From Paraglomus occultum (taxonomy: Eukaryota; Glomeromycota; Glomeromycetes; Paraglomerales; Paraglomeraceae), in contig CAJVPJ010000574.1 of NCBI GenBank assembly GCA_910592205.1, forward strand, positions 1-21,624: a stretch of 21,624 bases of DNA, written 5' to 3'. How positions within the stretch are numbered: the first letter of the stretch is position 1; each line of letters opens with the position of its first letter. The position numbers and the translations under genes are program-made. Shown in pieces: positions 1 through 9,325 of the stretch. Below the pieces are notes generated by a model that was given only the letters and a program-made list of their open reading frames with translations, was not told the DNA's origin and did not search any database.

Positions 1-1160
1 CACTTTCGAAGGCCTAAGCTGAATCTCAAACCGTGTTGATCATCATCTGCTCTCCCGTGATTGGTTGACACGACAATAGAATGTTATAACGATATGCTTG
101 ATTCTCAAAAACGTCGACCAAGAAAATTAGTACAGTATACGCAAATTCAATCCTGCTTAATATATAATATGCTGTATCAATTTGCGCACATCCTAAAATC
201 TAATACTAAGTCCTTGGTGCGGCGTCTAAGGTTTGGTAGTGTTGGAAATGCAATAAAGTAATCTGTTTGTTCCAGTTTCACTTACAAGGAAGTACCCTAT
301 GTCTATCGACATTCATCTCATTACGGTAAAATCGAATCTTAATGATAGGTCATTTCAATAATCACATAGTTATCACATAGCCGGATTTTTTTAAGGTTAT
401 TCAAATTATTCTGTACAACATGCAGATCACGGTAAAAATACTCGATTATAAAAATGGCTGCCGTGAATAAGGGCCGTAATATTATGGAAATATCTACCCC
501 CTTATCACGTCAACAATTGACGTCATGTAATTACTTTATTTGATTTATTATAATAATAATTCAACTTCACAAACACCTCTGGTAAAATTGTAGCTGGTCT
601 TCCTTTCATATTAAATTGTCTTCTGTACCATGGAAAATCATTAGATAACCCACTACCACAGGTTTAAAGTACAGTAGTTTACTATAATATCATATCGTGA
701 AGTAAGCGATTAATCTTGGCTTAACCATAATAATAAGACGACAAATAAATATGAGCTATGACAACAAATAATGCGAACTATATTAAGAAAGACGAGTTTG
801 AAATAAACAGAGATAACGTTAAACGCGGACAGTTGTTACGTGATGATTCGTAGATCATTTTGCATTGTTTTTAAGGCGCAACCATGAAGAGCCAGTTGAT
901 CATGTGTATAACGATCGTGATATGACGAATAAAGATTGTTTAATCACATGACGCAAGTCCATTAAAGCGAACTATTACTGATTTTCAGACACCCCGGCTC
1001 TCTCAATAACTTCGTTTTAGACCGTTTTCACCTCTACTACTGAGTGGTTGCAGCCTCACTCACTGTTGATCCCGTAAAGCATCTGCATGAAATACTGTAA
1101 GTATTCACCGGCCACACCTCTTGTCTTTAACAAAAGCTAACTGCTCTTATACTAGTGCAA
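1..1160. other. AT-rich stretch without a recognisable gene
   Basis: No open frame here looks like a known protein. The longest (61-261, +) opens with TTG, encodes 66 residues of no recognisable family and has no splice context that would extend it. A palindromic CRE-type octamer lies at 518-525. The stretch is probably intergenic or decayed sequence. Confidence 0.5.
507..523. repeat. 7-bp inverted repeat overlapping a TGACGTCA octamer
   Basis: The arms acgtcaa and ttgacgt are exact reverse complements separated by caa. The right arm overlaps a perfect TGACGTCA (518-525), the consensus site of CREB/ATF-type bZIP factors. No gene is positioned to be obviously controlled by it, so regulatory function is speculative. 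Confidence 0.4.
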
Positions 1161-1594
1161 ATGCCAGCCGCTGTGGTTGAAGAAGTGATAGAAGAAACTC
1201 ATACTAATAACGAGTATCGATTCGACATATTATTAAACACACCGATAATCCAGTTACATTGAATGTTTATACGTATCTAGTGTCAAACTTTATTAAGGCA
1301 AGTGATTTGGGTCCTCCTCTTTCGAGTTTGTTGCGTTCAAACATCGTCTGGCTGTTGTGAGCTCAATGAATGGTTGGACTTTTTGGCTCGGATGCGTCGT
1401 CAGAGCTTTGTACTCAAAAACTCTTGTCTCACGCAATTTTTATTTATAGGCTAGCAAATCAGTTGTCGAAAAACCGACAAGTGGATTCGGATATTGAAGT
1501 CAGGGAATTTTTAGAGACGAAAAGCTGCTCTATTCGATTGTTTCACCGTACCCGGACTGTTTCCAAACCTTGTGTCGTCCTCTTTTTCACCTAA
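1161..1594 (+). pseudogene. possible broken protein-coding fragment, family unknown
   Basis: An ATG at 1161 opens 34 codons rich in acidic residues (starts MPAAVVEEVIEETH) and stops. The reading then continues well in a second frame (near 1240-1360, containing TLNVYTYLVSNFIKASDLG) and a third (near 1330-1445, containing ELNEWLDFLARMRRQ). Each piece has protein-like composition, but three frames are needed and no good splice sites join them. I read this as a degraded gene or a chance mosaic. I do not recognise the family. Confidence 0.25.
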
Positions 1595-1735
1595 TGCAAT
1601 TCATGCATGCTACAAGACGAACGATTCTGGGTTTAGTTCAGATTTTGTAACCGTTGTCTTTCTACTATGACGCGTGGCGAAATTCGTGCAAAAAAATGAA
1701 TCGAGGTATGATAAGTTTTATTTTAAAACTGTTTG

Positions 1736-2395
1736 TCAATATTCCTCTTGCAGGATAGTAATGTCTGGGATGCTTGCACTCATTTCCGGTGTGTATGTTG
1801 TGCATTGATCCAGGAACACCATGAATTCGATGATGAGACCTCTCGATAACATATTTCGCGATGGATTAATAAAGACATTCATTAGTGTGCTTATCAGCTT
1901 ATTTTTAGCAAAATTGTCCATTGGCTGAGCCTGTGATCTATGCTATTTCCAGAACTCAAGTCGAACACAACACAACGCCTGTTATAATTAAAAAAATGAG
2001 ACCGAACTAGCCTTTTGGATGGGTGTAGCTAAGACCTTTTCAATTATTAATCATTGCCAACGACACGTCCAAAACAAAATTCGTGGATCAATGAACGTTG
2101 AATAATACCAAAAAGAATAATAAGTATGGAACAAGCAATTAATATTATTATAACAATTGGAAATGTTGTTTTCATAATAATATCTACCTTTGCAAAAACG
2201 CTTTATTACTGGGTAAATAGAACGGCAAAAGAGTGGCTGGAAGTAAATGACTTTGATCGTTCTCATCACCATCAGTAATATTGTAGTTCGCTTCTGCTGC
2301 AGTATTATAGTTATCGAAATCTTTCCACTTTATTCCGACAAGAGCAAATGAGCCATACCTCTCAATCAACCTATCTACTTGCCAAATCCATCAGG
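1736..2395 (-). pseudogene. possible degraded coding fragments on the minus strand, family unknown
   Basis: Two modest open frames lie in tandem on the minus strand. The upstream piece (about 2395-2184) contains VDRLIERYGSFALVGIKWKD and is preceded in another frame by CRPDGFGK. The downstream piece (1921-1736) contains GLIIEFMVFLDQCTTYTPEM. They could be exons of one gene or remnants of one, but I could not find a convincing intron joining them. No known family is recognised. Confidence 0.22.
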
Positions 2396-2467
2396 ACGAC
2401 AAGCTAATGAGAAAAAGCTTATATAATAATATTTGGTTGAACAATAATTCATTGGAAAATCGAATTT

Positions 2468-2831
2468 GTGTATTCGGTAGTTTATGGCGTCGTTTGCGCG
2501 TCAACGCATTTTCCATTATTGGCTTATACGACGTCGAAGGGTTCGTGTTTGTCGGGTAATTCGATTACAATATTCGACTTACATAAATGGTTTGCGAGTT
2601 TTAATGGTATAAAACATGCAAAAACATGGTGTCCACATTGCTTAAACAAACACGAAAAGCCATGCCGTGACATTATGACAAATATTCTTGGCCCCCGAAA
2701 ACACCGGACTAGAACTTGATATTTACTATCAGCAGTATGGATATGCTATAGAAGTACAAGGTAAACACGGGCAGAAGAACACACGAATTAATACAATTAC
2801 CATGATTAATGCATTCAAAAGCGAAGATTAA
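2468..2831 (+). pseudogene. degraded zinc-ribbon / PD-(D/E)XK nuclease-like gene
   Basis: The first frame (2468-2719) has a zinc-ribbon signature: HKWFASFNGIKHAKTWCPHC, with Trp followed by CxxC, then CRDIMTNILGP. It is cut by a frameshift near 2693. The frame starting near 2694 resumes with LELDIYYQQYGYAIEVQG and stops at 2829-2831. The D...E-x-Q arrangement on two predicted beta strands is typical of Vsr/DUF559-like PD-(D/E)XK nuclease folds. From memory, Glomeromycotina genomes carry many proteins with repeated zinc-ribbon units (W-C-P-x-C) followed by this LD-Y-FAIEVQG core. This copy has lost upstream repeats, is frameshifted and lacks the usual C-terminal part after the core, so it is a pseudogene. 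Confidence 0.65.
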
Positions 2832-2899
2832 ACCCTTAGATTTATTTATAAATTTTTATAGTTGAGGAGGTACATGCAAGATTTTCATTCATGAAGTTT

Positions 2900-2985
2900 T
2901 ACATTACTAGCAATCCAAAACGGGCCTTAGTGAGCACCTCGCTATGAATAAAAGTTCCTCACGGTCTACATTACTAGCAATCCAA
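2900..2985. repeat. 19-bp direct repeat, 67 bp apart
   Basis: The sequence tacattactagcaatccaa occurs exactly at 2900-2918 and again at 2967-2985. Flanking bases differ. The repeat lies at the 3' end of the minus-strand coding-like frame ending near 2932; both copies read ttggattgctagtaatgta on that strand. It may reflect a local duplication in decaying sequence. Confidence 0.85.
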
Positions 2986-3948
2986 GACTCCAGAATATCT
3001 ATATCAATGTTACCCATCGCTACACCCACAGTTGACACTTTATCCGCAACCAAATCATAACCATTGACAAGTAAAAATAAGAAATGGAGAAATGACCTGC
3101 TCTCTTATTCCGATACAAGTACTTGCCGTAGAGTTTCATGGCACCACGCGCTATAAGTCACGTAGGAGGAGAGGAAGTGATGGAGATGGTGGAAACGGAT
3201 TTCATAATATCATCCATTTTTGTGTTTAAGTTATCGATTTTATTTGATATATTTTCTTGTGCCGAGGATGGTGGAGAGGGGATGGAAGATGGAGTGGGAG
3301 CTGAAACGGGAGAAGAAACGGAAGAAGAGACGACCGGTTTCTTGAGCCAGTCGCCCCTGTTGCCACCGCAGATAATGGCGTGTACTTGGACCCTATGCGG
3401 GAAGTGCATGTCGTAGTCGCAGTAGTTGGCGTAGTCGGAGTATGCTTTTTCATAAAAAAACATGAACTTCGGCCTATGAAAGGCGGATTCTATAAGCCAA
3501 TGCTATAATATGCTGTTGTTGACCACATGACGTATCGGAATTCTCTAACGCAGCCACGGTAATATTGATCTACTGGTTAATCCTTTGAAATACTCTCTTG
3601 TACATTCGTCCTCTAAAGTCTTTTTCCTCAATTCACATGCCAATAATTTTGCCCAGAGCCGATAACGAATATTAATGATTTCTGCATTGCTGCGAAATGA
3701 AAGTCGAAACCACCCAACTTTATCCACTTTGGTTGTGGAGACCATTATTGTCATTGGATGCACCGGTCTCGTAAACTCAAATAAAGATCCCAATTTTTGC
3801 GGACGACATATTTGAGCGCTTCTTTTTGCAAATCTTTTGGAGCCGTGCGGGCTAGAGTAAGTATTTGCATGGATATGAGTAAAACAAAGCATACGAGCAT
3901 AAAATAAATGAGATTAAGTTTTTGTGCATTAATGATAGTTCGCTCCAC
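2932..3948 (-). pseudogene. broken or multi-exon minus-strand gene, N-terminal membrane segment, family unknown
   Basis: Several coding-like frames follow each other on the minus strand. The first piece (3948-3751, GTG-initiated, open further upstream) has a hydrophobic segment around IYFMLVCFVLLISMQILTL and then AKPD-like polar sequence. A single-base slip in the A-rich run near 3790 would continue it into the 3892-3545 frame (contains VDKVGWFRLSFRSNAEIINI). After two stops the same frame resumes at about 3505-3158 with YEKAYSDYANYCDYDMHFPH, a Ser/Pro-rich linker and a possible coil. A further piece (about 3100-2932) contains VSTVGVAMGNIDIDILESW. This could be a pseudogene or a spliced gene; the domain family is not recognised. 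Confidence 0.3.
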
Positions 3949-5171
3949 TTTTTTCCTGAAAAAGGCGAAACTCGGGAGGCAATGGATAGTTGGAACGACC
4001 AGACAAGCCGGGAGAAAATAAAGTTGAAAGACGCGTTGTAAAAAAGTTTTTTCAGGCTAATTTAAGAATGATTGTCACACAAGGTGTTCAGATGACTGGG
4101 CAACTCATTGATGATCATGTGATCACTCAATCCGTTTTTAATAATGAATCTTGTAAAATAAGATTCGATTTGTAAGTTCTTTGAGACTGAGCAGGTTCAG
4201 ATATTTGGCAATAGCTTGGTGTACCCACAGTTCCATAGCTTTGTTCAATTTAGGGTACTTAGCAGAATGTGTGCTAGGATTCTGTTTTGTTGAAAGTATA
4301 TTAATATTAACCCATTTTTCTTTTTTGGATAAAATTTTGGTTACATATACAGTTGAGCGATTCATGTTAAATTATATTTATTATCAAAGTGTTTGGCAAT
4401 GTCTGCATGGTTCAAGGTAGAGTTTTGTTTCGCGTATTTGCAAATTTTGCGTTTATTGTCAATACTCAATTAAACTCTTTTTTTTTTTGGTTAATGTTAT
4501 AAAGATATTGTGTAAAGATTAAATGGGATGTGTTTATTATTACCTTAACGCTTACATTTAGAAGTACGTTATATGATGTAACATTTATCCAATACTATCG
4601 TACTGTGTAAATGTGTGGTGGCTTGTTTATCGCTGACATAATAAGCCGTAAATGCATTTACTATTATATGATAAATTGATTTAACCCATGATGTCACATG
4701 ATAATTGTGACTGTGTATTTCTTTGGATAAATTGGTACTGTTGAGCCAGTAATGTTTAATTGTTTGTCTTTAGGCTTCGAGCTTCGCGTTAACCATTTTT
4801 ACGAAAGCATAAACAAAAAAAAGTGGTTGTAAACAAAAGTTGTGCTTATGAAAACATGTTAACTGGAGATGGAATTGATTGTATTTGTAGTACAATTATT
4901 ATTAATAACGCGTATGTATTACCAAAAAAAACGAATCTTTTATTGACCACCATTTTTTTTAACACACTGTAACTGATAACCATTTTATTCTATTCAGAAT
5001 ATCGATAACAAGCGAAACCAGATTCTAATGTGCTAACGTAGATAGTTTTAGGCGAATAAAAACTTATGGTGTAGACAATGTATATTATTACAATCAATAA
5101 AGCAAAGCATGTTAATGCGATATTTTTTGTGCGGTTAACTTTTTGAATATATCCTATTTCATAATAAACAA
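3949..5171. other. AT-rich stretch, no confident gene
   Basis: Open frames here are short and contradictory on opposite strands. The best is a TTG-initiated plus-strand frame at 3990-4175 containing VVKKFFQANLRMIVTQGVQM, which reads like an exon but has no ATG and no clear partner. A minus-strand frame at 5181-4990 (TTG-initiated) has one hydrophobic stretch, IALTCFALLIVIIYIVYTI. Neither is supported enough to call a gene. Confidence 0.4.
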
Positions 5172-5380
5172 TGTCGAACAATCAATTAACAATCAACACC
5201 TTGAGGGAATTTAAACTCTAGGCTTGCATCCGAGATTACTAAACTTAGAAAAAAAAGAGCCAAAATGAAAAGAAATTTGCTAAAGTTGAGGCTAAAAAAG
5301 CTGAGCTTGAGACCAAGAATACCGAGTTTTAAAACAGATCATGAAAGAGAACCGCGGGACGCCATTCTGTCAGCGAGACG
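5172..5380 (+). pseudogene. degraded coiled-coil protein gene (Glomeromycotina-type expanded family)
   Basis: An ATG at 5172 begins MSNNQLTINTLREF, then a stop. In another frame the sequence continues with NSRLASEITKLRKKRAK. After a further slip in an A run it reads NEKKFAKVEAKKAELETKNT, followed by a remnant resembling LKQIMKENR. Three frames are therefore needed. The assembled pattern, a short conserved start followed by charged heptads rich in Lys, Glu and Ala, resembles from memory a family present in many copies in arbuscular mycorrhizal fungi. No enzymatic domain remains. It is a relic, useful mainly as a lineage marker. Confidence 0.55.
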
Positions 5381-6926
5381 CTTTTCTTTCTTCTCGCCAT
5401 AATTCGCACAATAACTGAACTTACGAATTTTCTGACAATATTTCGCATTTAGAACATAAAAATGTTCTTATTCTCAGCGGCTCATGCCACACATTTCAAA
5501 ATTGCATAATAATAGTTTAGATTTGCTCTTAAAATAACTTTGCAAAAACAAGGATATGATGCCAGAAGTCATAACTCGACAATAAAATAGCATGACTAGA
5601 AAATTTTCAACTCTCCAAAAATTAAAACCGACCGATAGTTCTATCCTCCGTGACAAAGTTAACGGTTTGATTTTTCGTTATGAAGAACTATGCTTGTTAT
5701 ACGATAAGTAACGCGAAAATCGTTCACGTGATACATATTTCATTGATGAAATTATTCGCTCGGGCCACACGTTTTTATGAATCGGTTTCTTTGCGATTTG
5801 CAACAGTTGACGTCTTTCATTCAAATTCTCCGATTATTAAACCTAGTAACAAAACTTTACTGCTTGCCTATTATTAATTAATAAAACAAAAAGACAACAA
5901 CAAGTGAATAGTTTACTTGGAGAAAAAATCGCATATTACAAGAACTAAATGGTGGACCGTAGGAATGGCTGTTACTAAGTATTAGAACATGAAACGTAAT
6001 AAGTTGAATTTAAATTATAAATTATTAAAATCTCGTTGCCAAAAAATTGAAACAATTATGACTTTCGACATTGTAACGAGCTTTGTTTTTACTTATCCAC
6101 AGATATTTTGCCTTTTGTTTTGATGGTACATTTTTATTTTTCGTTTTTTCGTGTAAACTTTATAATAATAAGTAATTTTTTCTTTGTCGAGATATTACTA
6201 AAGAGTTTGAGCATTACTGTATTAGTATAGAACCGTAAGGAGCAATTTTTTCTCTTGTTCCCTTTAAAATACTTCTAATAATGCTATCAGTCTTTGGCTC
6301 ATAATGGCTCTGATGTAAATTGGTTTTATACATAAATAGAGGCAATTTATAATATATTATTATTATTATTACAATGATAACTGTTCAAGTAAAATTTTTA
6401 TCTCAACCAATTTACAAAATAATACAATTTAAAATGCAACTATCTATGAATTCAGACATGGGCCACAGCTGTGCCACTAAGACTTAAAAAACTAATGTTC
6501 AAAATGTGTTTATAATTATTTGCGTAAAAGCGATTGACCTAGACAGGCCCGAGGATGACTCGGCTAAGGTTAACACATCACTATTTACAGAAAACGCAAG
6601 GAGGAAAGTGTCGGTTCATACTTCTGCCTAAAATTATCACTACAAATGTAATTTCACAATCTCTTACAATCAGCAGATGTTGATCAAGACTTTATGTCTG
6701 TTCATAACTCGGCAATTGTTTTGGCATTAATCGTTCAATAACTAATCCAAGCAATCAAAGATAAATCCCGCGAACTTTCTAATATCTCATTTGGCCAATA
6801 CAATGGTTCTAAAATAAGTTGGTCAAGTGACACAATAAACAATCTTTTTGCCGATCAGAATTGTCCCACAGCATAAAACGCCACTACGATCATACAATAC
6901 TTTTACATATTTCTTCCAAAGAGCAG
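5381..6926. other. AT-rich intergenic stretch upstream of the NuiA-like gene
   Basis: Only short frames occur (for example 5680-5877, + and 5656-5474, -), without family resemblance. Homopolymer T and A runs and an (ATT)n tract near 6356 are present. The last few hundred bases presumably contain the promoter of the gene starting at 6927, but no specific element can be named. Confidence 0.5.
6356..6371. repeat. (ATT)5 microsatellite
   Basis: Five uninterrupted ATT units lie in AT-rich intergenic DNA. This is a simple-sequence tract with no evident function. Confidence 0.85.
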
Positions 6927-7394
6927 ATGGGTAATCCGTCCGATAACTCTAGCGCACGCCCGATCGATTTGCAGCAGGTTAGAGATAAACTTGTTGCAGC
7001 ATCGTCTGATCTGTATTATGTCTCTGAGGGGGATGAACCACTTGAATTTGTGTTCTTTGAGAACAAGGAACTCGAACGCCTACCCGAGTCAGCGCAGCTA
7101 TTCGCTGAATCAACAACGAACCTCGATTCTTCACATGCTCGGGAAGAAATGGAAACGGAATGCGTAGACAAGAAACAATTTTTTGGCCCTTTAACGATAT
7201 CTGACCACGATCCATATGGACAACAAGAGAAATATCGGAAATTGGAACAAACTATGGAAGAGTTGTTTGGCAGTGATAATGTGCTAGTGTATAAAGTGAA
7301 AGGGAGACTTTATAGTACAACAGAAATTTACATTGTGGGATTGATACGTGGACTGGGTATTGCTGGTATACGGACTCGGAGTATTGAAACTTGA
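6927..7394 (+). CDS. nuclease A inhibitor-like (NuiA family) protein
   Basis: This single-exon gene encodes 155 residues from the first ATG (MGNPSDNSS); the open frame extends 22 codons upstream without an ATG. It resembles cyanobacterial NuiA, a small protein that blocks the non-specific DNA/RNA nuclease NucA. Matching positions are LQQVRDKLVAASSDLYYVSE near the N-terminus, EPLEFVFF, a FFGPL...DPYG segment mid-protein, a helix with YRKLEQTMEELFG, the strand VLVYKVKGR and the C-terminal block EIYIVGLIRGLGIAGIRTRS. The chain ends in Glu-Thr exactly at the stop, as NuiA does; from memory the terminal Thr of NuiA contacts the catalytic metal of NucA. An acidic insert (about residues 50-85) makes it slightly longer than the roughly 135-residue NuiA. 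No signal peptide is evident, so it is probably cytosolic or nuclear. Its target in this organism is unknown and no NucA-type nuclease is encoded nearby. It converges with the ATPase gene, with 304 bp between the stops. Confidence 0.85.
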   Translation: MGNPSDNSSARPIDLQQVRDKLVAASSDLYYVSEGDEPLEFVFFENKELERLPESAQLFAESTTNLDSSHAREEMETECVDKKQFFGPLTISDHDPYGQQEKYRKLEQTMEELFGSDNVLVYKVKGRLYSTTEIYIVGLIRGLGIAGIRTRSIET

Positions 7395-7698
7395 ATGATT
7401 TGACTTTGTCAATACTTGGTTTTTTTGTCACAATTTATAGTTGAGATATTGCTTTATGTCAATATAATATATGAGTTTTTATTCGATTATGGCATTTACA
7501 ATGCGAAAAAGTAAGGAGAGATGATAGGAAAAGAATTTTTTTAGATTGCTACTCTATTAGTAATCAATCGTTCTATGTAACATTTTCGAATATTAAAACT
7601 GTTATTTTCTAATCAGTGAGTCTAATAGGAATAATATGAATATACAAAAAAAAAATGATAATAATAGTATATGATAATCAAATATAGATATTAAAACA
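7395..7698. other. convergent intergenic region (shared 3' ends)
   Basis: These 304 bp separate the stop codons of the NuiA-like gene (+) and the ATPase gene (-). The stretch is very AT-rich with A/T homopolymers, as expected for polyadenylation regions of two converging transcripts. No other feature is seen. Confidence 0.6.
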
Positions 7699-9278
7699 TT
7701 ATTCCTCGTCATCTGATTTGTTCTGTGCTGCTAGCTCGCTCAAGTCTTGTAGATCCTCTCGTAACTCTTCACTAGCATCGGGTGGAATCATAATCATCAT
7801 TCGTACATTTGAGTGTTTCACAACAAAACGGCGAAGGAAACCAAAGAAAGCCTGTGACATTTCTTTGACACCTGTACAGTCGAGGATTATTTTTCTTGCT
7901 CTTTCAACGGCTGCTTCTAGATCATGGATGATTTCTTCACTTAATTCACGAGTGCGAAGGTTCTGGCCATATAGATTGAGATGTATTGAGGCGACGAGAA
8001 ATCGGTCGTTGTTGAGGTCATCTGGATTGGCAAATAATTTCATGGCTCGTCGATAGTTGAATTCTTGGTCCAAGTTGATCGCACCATGTACCATAGTGCC
8101 TTTCCATTTAGCAATACCCCTGACGCGCACAACAGTGGTATCTACAGTGGTACAAAAACACAAAAGAGATATTAATATGGCACATGTCAGGGGTGTGATA
8201 ATGGAGATAAAGAATAAAGCAAACTAGCCTATTTAGTCATAATGTATAGTTATTGCATTTTTTTTTGTGCATTGCTGCGCTGCTCACCTCTTTGTTCGTA
8301 TTCCTGTAAACCAGAGAGTATTTGGACGTAGCCTCTGTTCATTTGAGATAATTCGCTTGTGATAAATAGACCAACACCTTGATGTCCTCTCTCGATACCC
8401 TTGGATGTAGCATGAGGACGTGTCAAATAGAGAGCACAAGCACGACGAGCGGCGGCTTTAGCGTCTTCTACAATTCCTTGTTGGAGCGACCCGTGTAGAC
8501 CAACACCGCTGTCGGCAACACAATAACAGAGCTAATCGACCATGGGAAAAAAAAGGGGGGAGGGGGAGAGACGGGGGCGTGGGCGGGAGAGAGAAAAAAG
8601 GGAATGAAAAGCGTTAGTATCAGTCGATCATCGATATGCCATTCGTTTGAAATTTACGGATTAATGCAGGTCGAACATACAATACTGAATTATTCACATG
8701 CAATGGCAGTTGAACAAGACCCTTAAGAAATTAATTATTACCTTCTTTTTGTAAAAATGTAATCCAACAGTGAAACAGAACCTATCTTCTGGAAGTTCCG
8801 CATGAGCGGATACATTCTCCACAAGTTCGTTCAACATCAAGTGAAATCGAGATGGCAAATCATCGTGCCAATTTTTGATTGCATCATACCATTCGTCTCT
8901 GCGAACATCATCGTTATTCTTAAAGACCGTGAGACGACAGTCGTTGCTCACAATTTCGAGGGCAATTGGATTATCGTTGGGAGCGTAGAGTATGTCGCGG
9001 ATGGATTTATTAGTCCATGCAAATGGTAATTTCATGCGAGGAAAGTCTATTCGGATATCGTATACAACTTTTGAGAGAATAAGATCGCATGAAAACTGAA
9101 TGATTGCAGAGACTGTTGCAATTTCTATCCTGGCCTTGGGAGCGGTGGTCACTGAGATTTCGACAATGTCATTCTTATCGAATTCTTCTTCGCGTGGAAG
9201 TTGGCCGACACAATTTGTTACTTGGTTTACTGTTTCTAATAAGATGGGGACGGTTTTTGTTGCTGGTGCTGGTGCCAT
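7699..9278 (-). CDS. GHKL-type ATPase fused to STAS-like (DUF4325) domain
   Basis: Three exons (9278-8742, 8531-8288, 8141-7699) join in phase into 407 codons plus a stop. Residues 1-145 are a variable N-terminal part, first MAPAPATKTV. A histidine-kinase/Hsp90-type ATP-binding fold follows: N-box LNELVENVSAHAE (E151, N155), G1 box DSGVGL (D186, G188, G190) and G2 box GHQGVGLFI (228-236). The strand pair WKGT...INL at 273-284 follows. Residues about 310-380 match the STAS-like family DUF4325: SIHLNLYGQNLRTRELSEE, then IILDCTGVKEMSQAFFGFLR. An acidic tail ends SDDEE. There is no HisKA dimerisation/phospho-acceptor domain, receiver domain, transmembrane segment or targeting peptide, so it is probably a soluble ATPase or protein kinase rather than a classical sensor kinase. 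The architecture is familiar from bacteria and odd in a spliced fungal gene, suggesting old acquisition. All nucleotide-binding motifs look intact. Substrate and pathway are unknown. Confidence 0.85.
8540..8605 (-). other. long polypyrimidine tract in intron 1; G-quadruplex motif on the + strand
   Basis: Just upstream of the exon-2 acceptor (AG at 8533-8532) of the ATPase gene, the minus strand carries roughly 60 nearly uninterrupted pyrimidines. The plus strand therefore has five G runs of 3-6 between 8555 and 8587, separated by loops of 1-6 bases, which satisfies the usual G-quadruplex pattern. The tract is far longer than the pyrimidine stretches before the other introns here. Confidence 0.7.
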
Positions 9279-9325
9279 TGTTGGGAGATGCTAATTGTTG
9301 AAGTGTTTTTTTTCCTTCTGTTGGG

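Noticed and set aside
3138-3416. Plus-strand ORF rich in Glu and Gly
   Set aside because: It is the complement of the Ser/Pro-rich minus-strand frame; the acidic repeat is a strand artefact.
7718-8056. Plus-strand ORF of 112 codons inside the ATPase gene
   Set aside because: It is antisense to the DUF4325-like exon, whose minus-strand reading has clear domain motifs.
6927-9278. Possibility that the NuiA-like/ATPase region is bacterial contamination
   Set aside because: The ATPase gene has two in-phase GT-AG introns and is contiguous with fungal genes, and base composition matches the surroundings.
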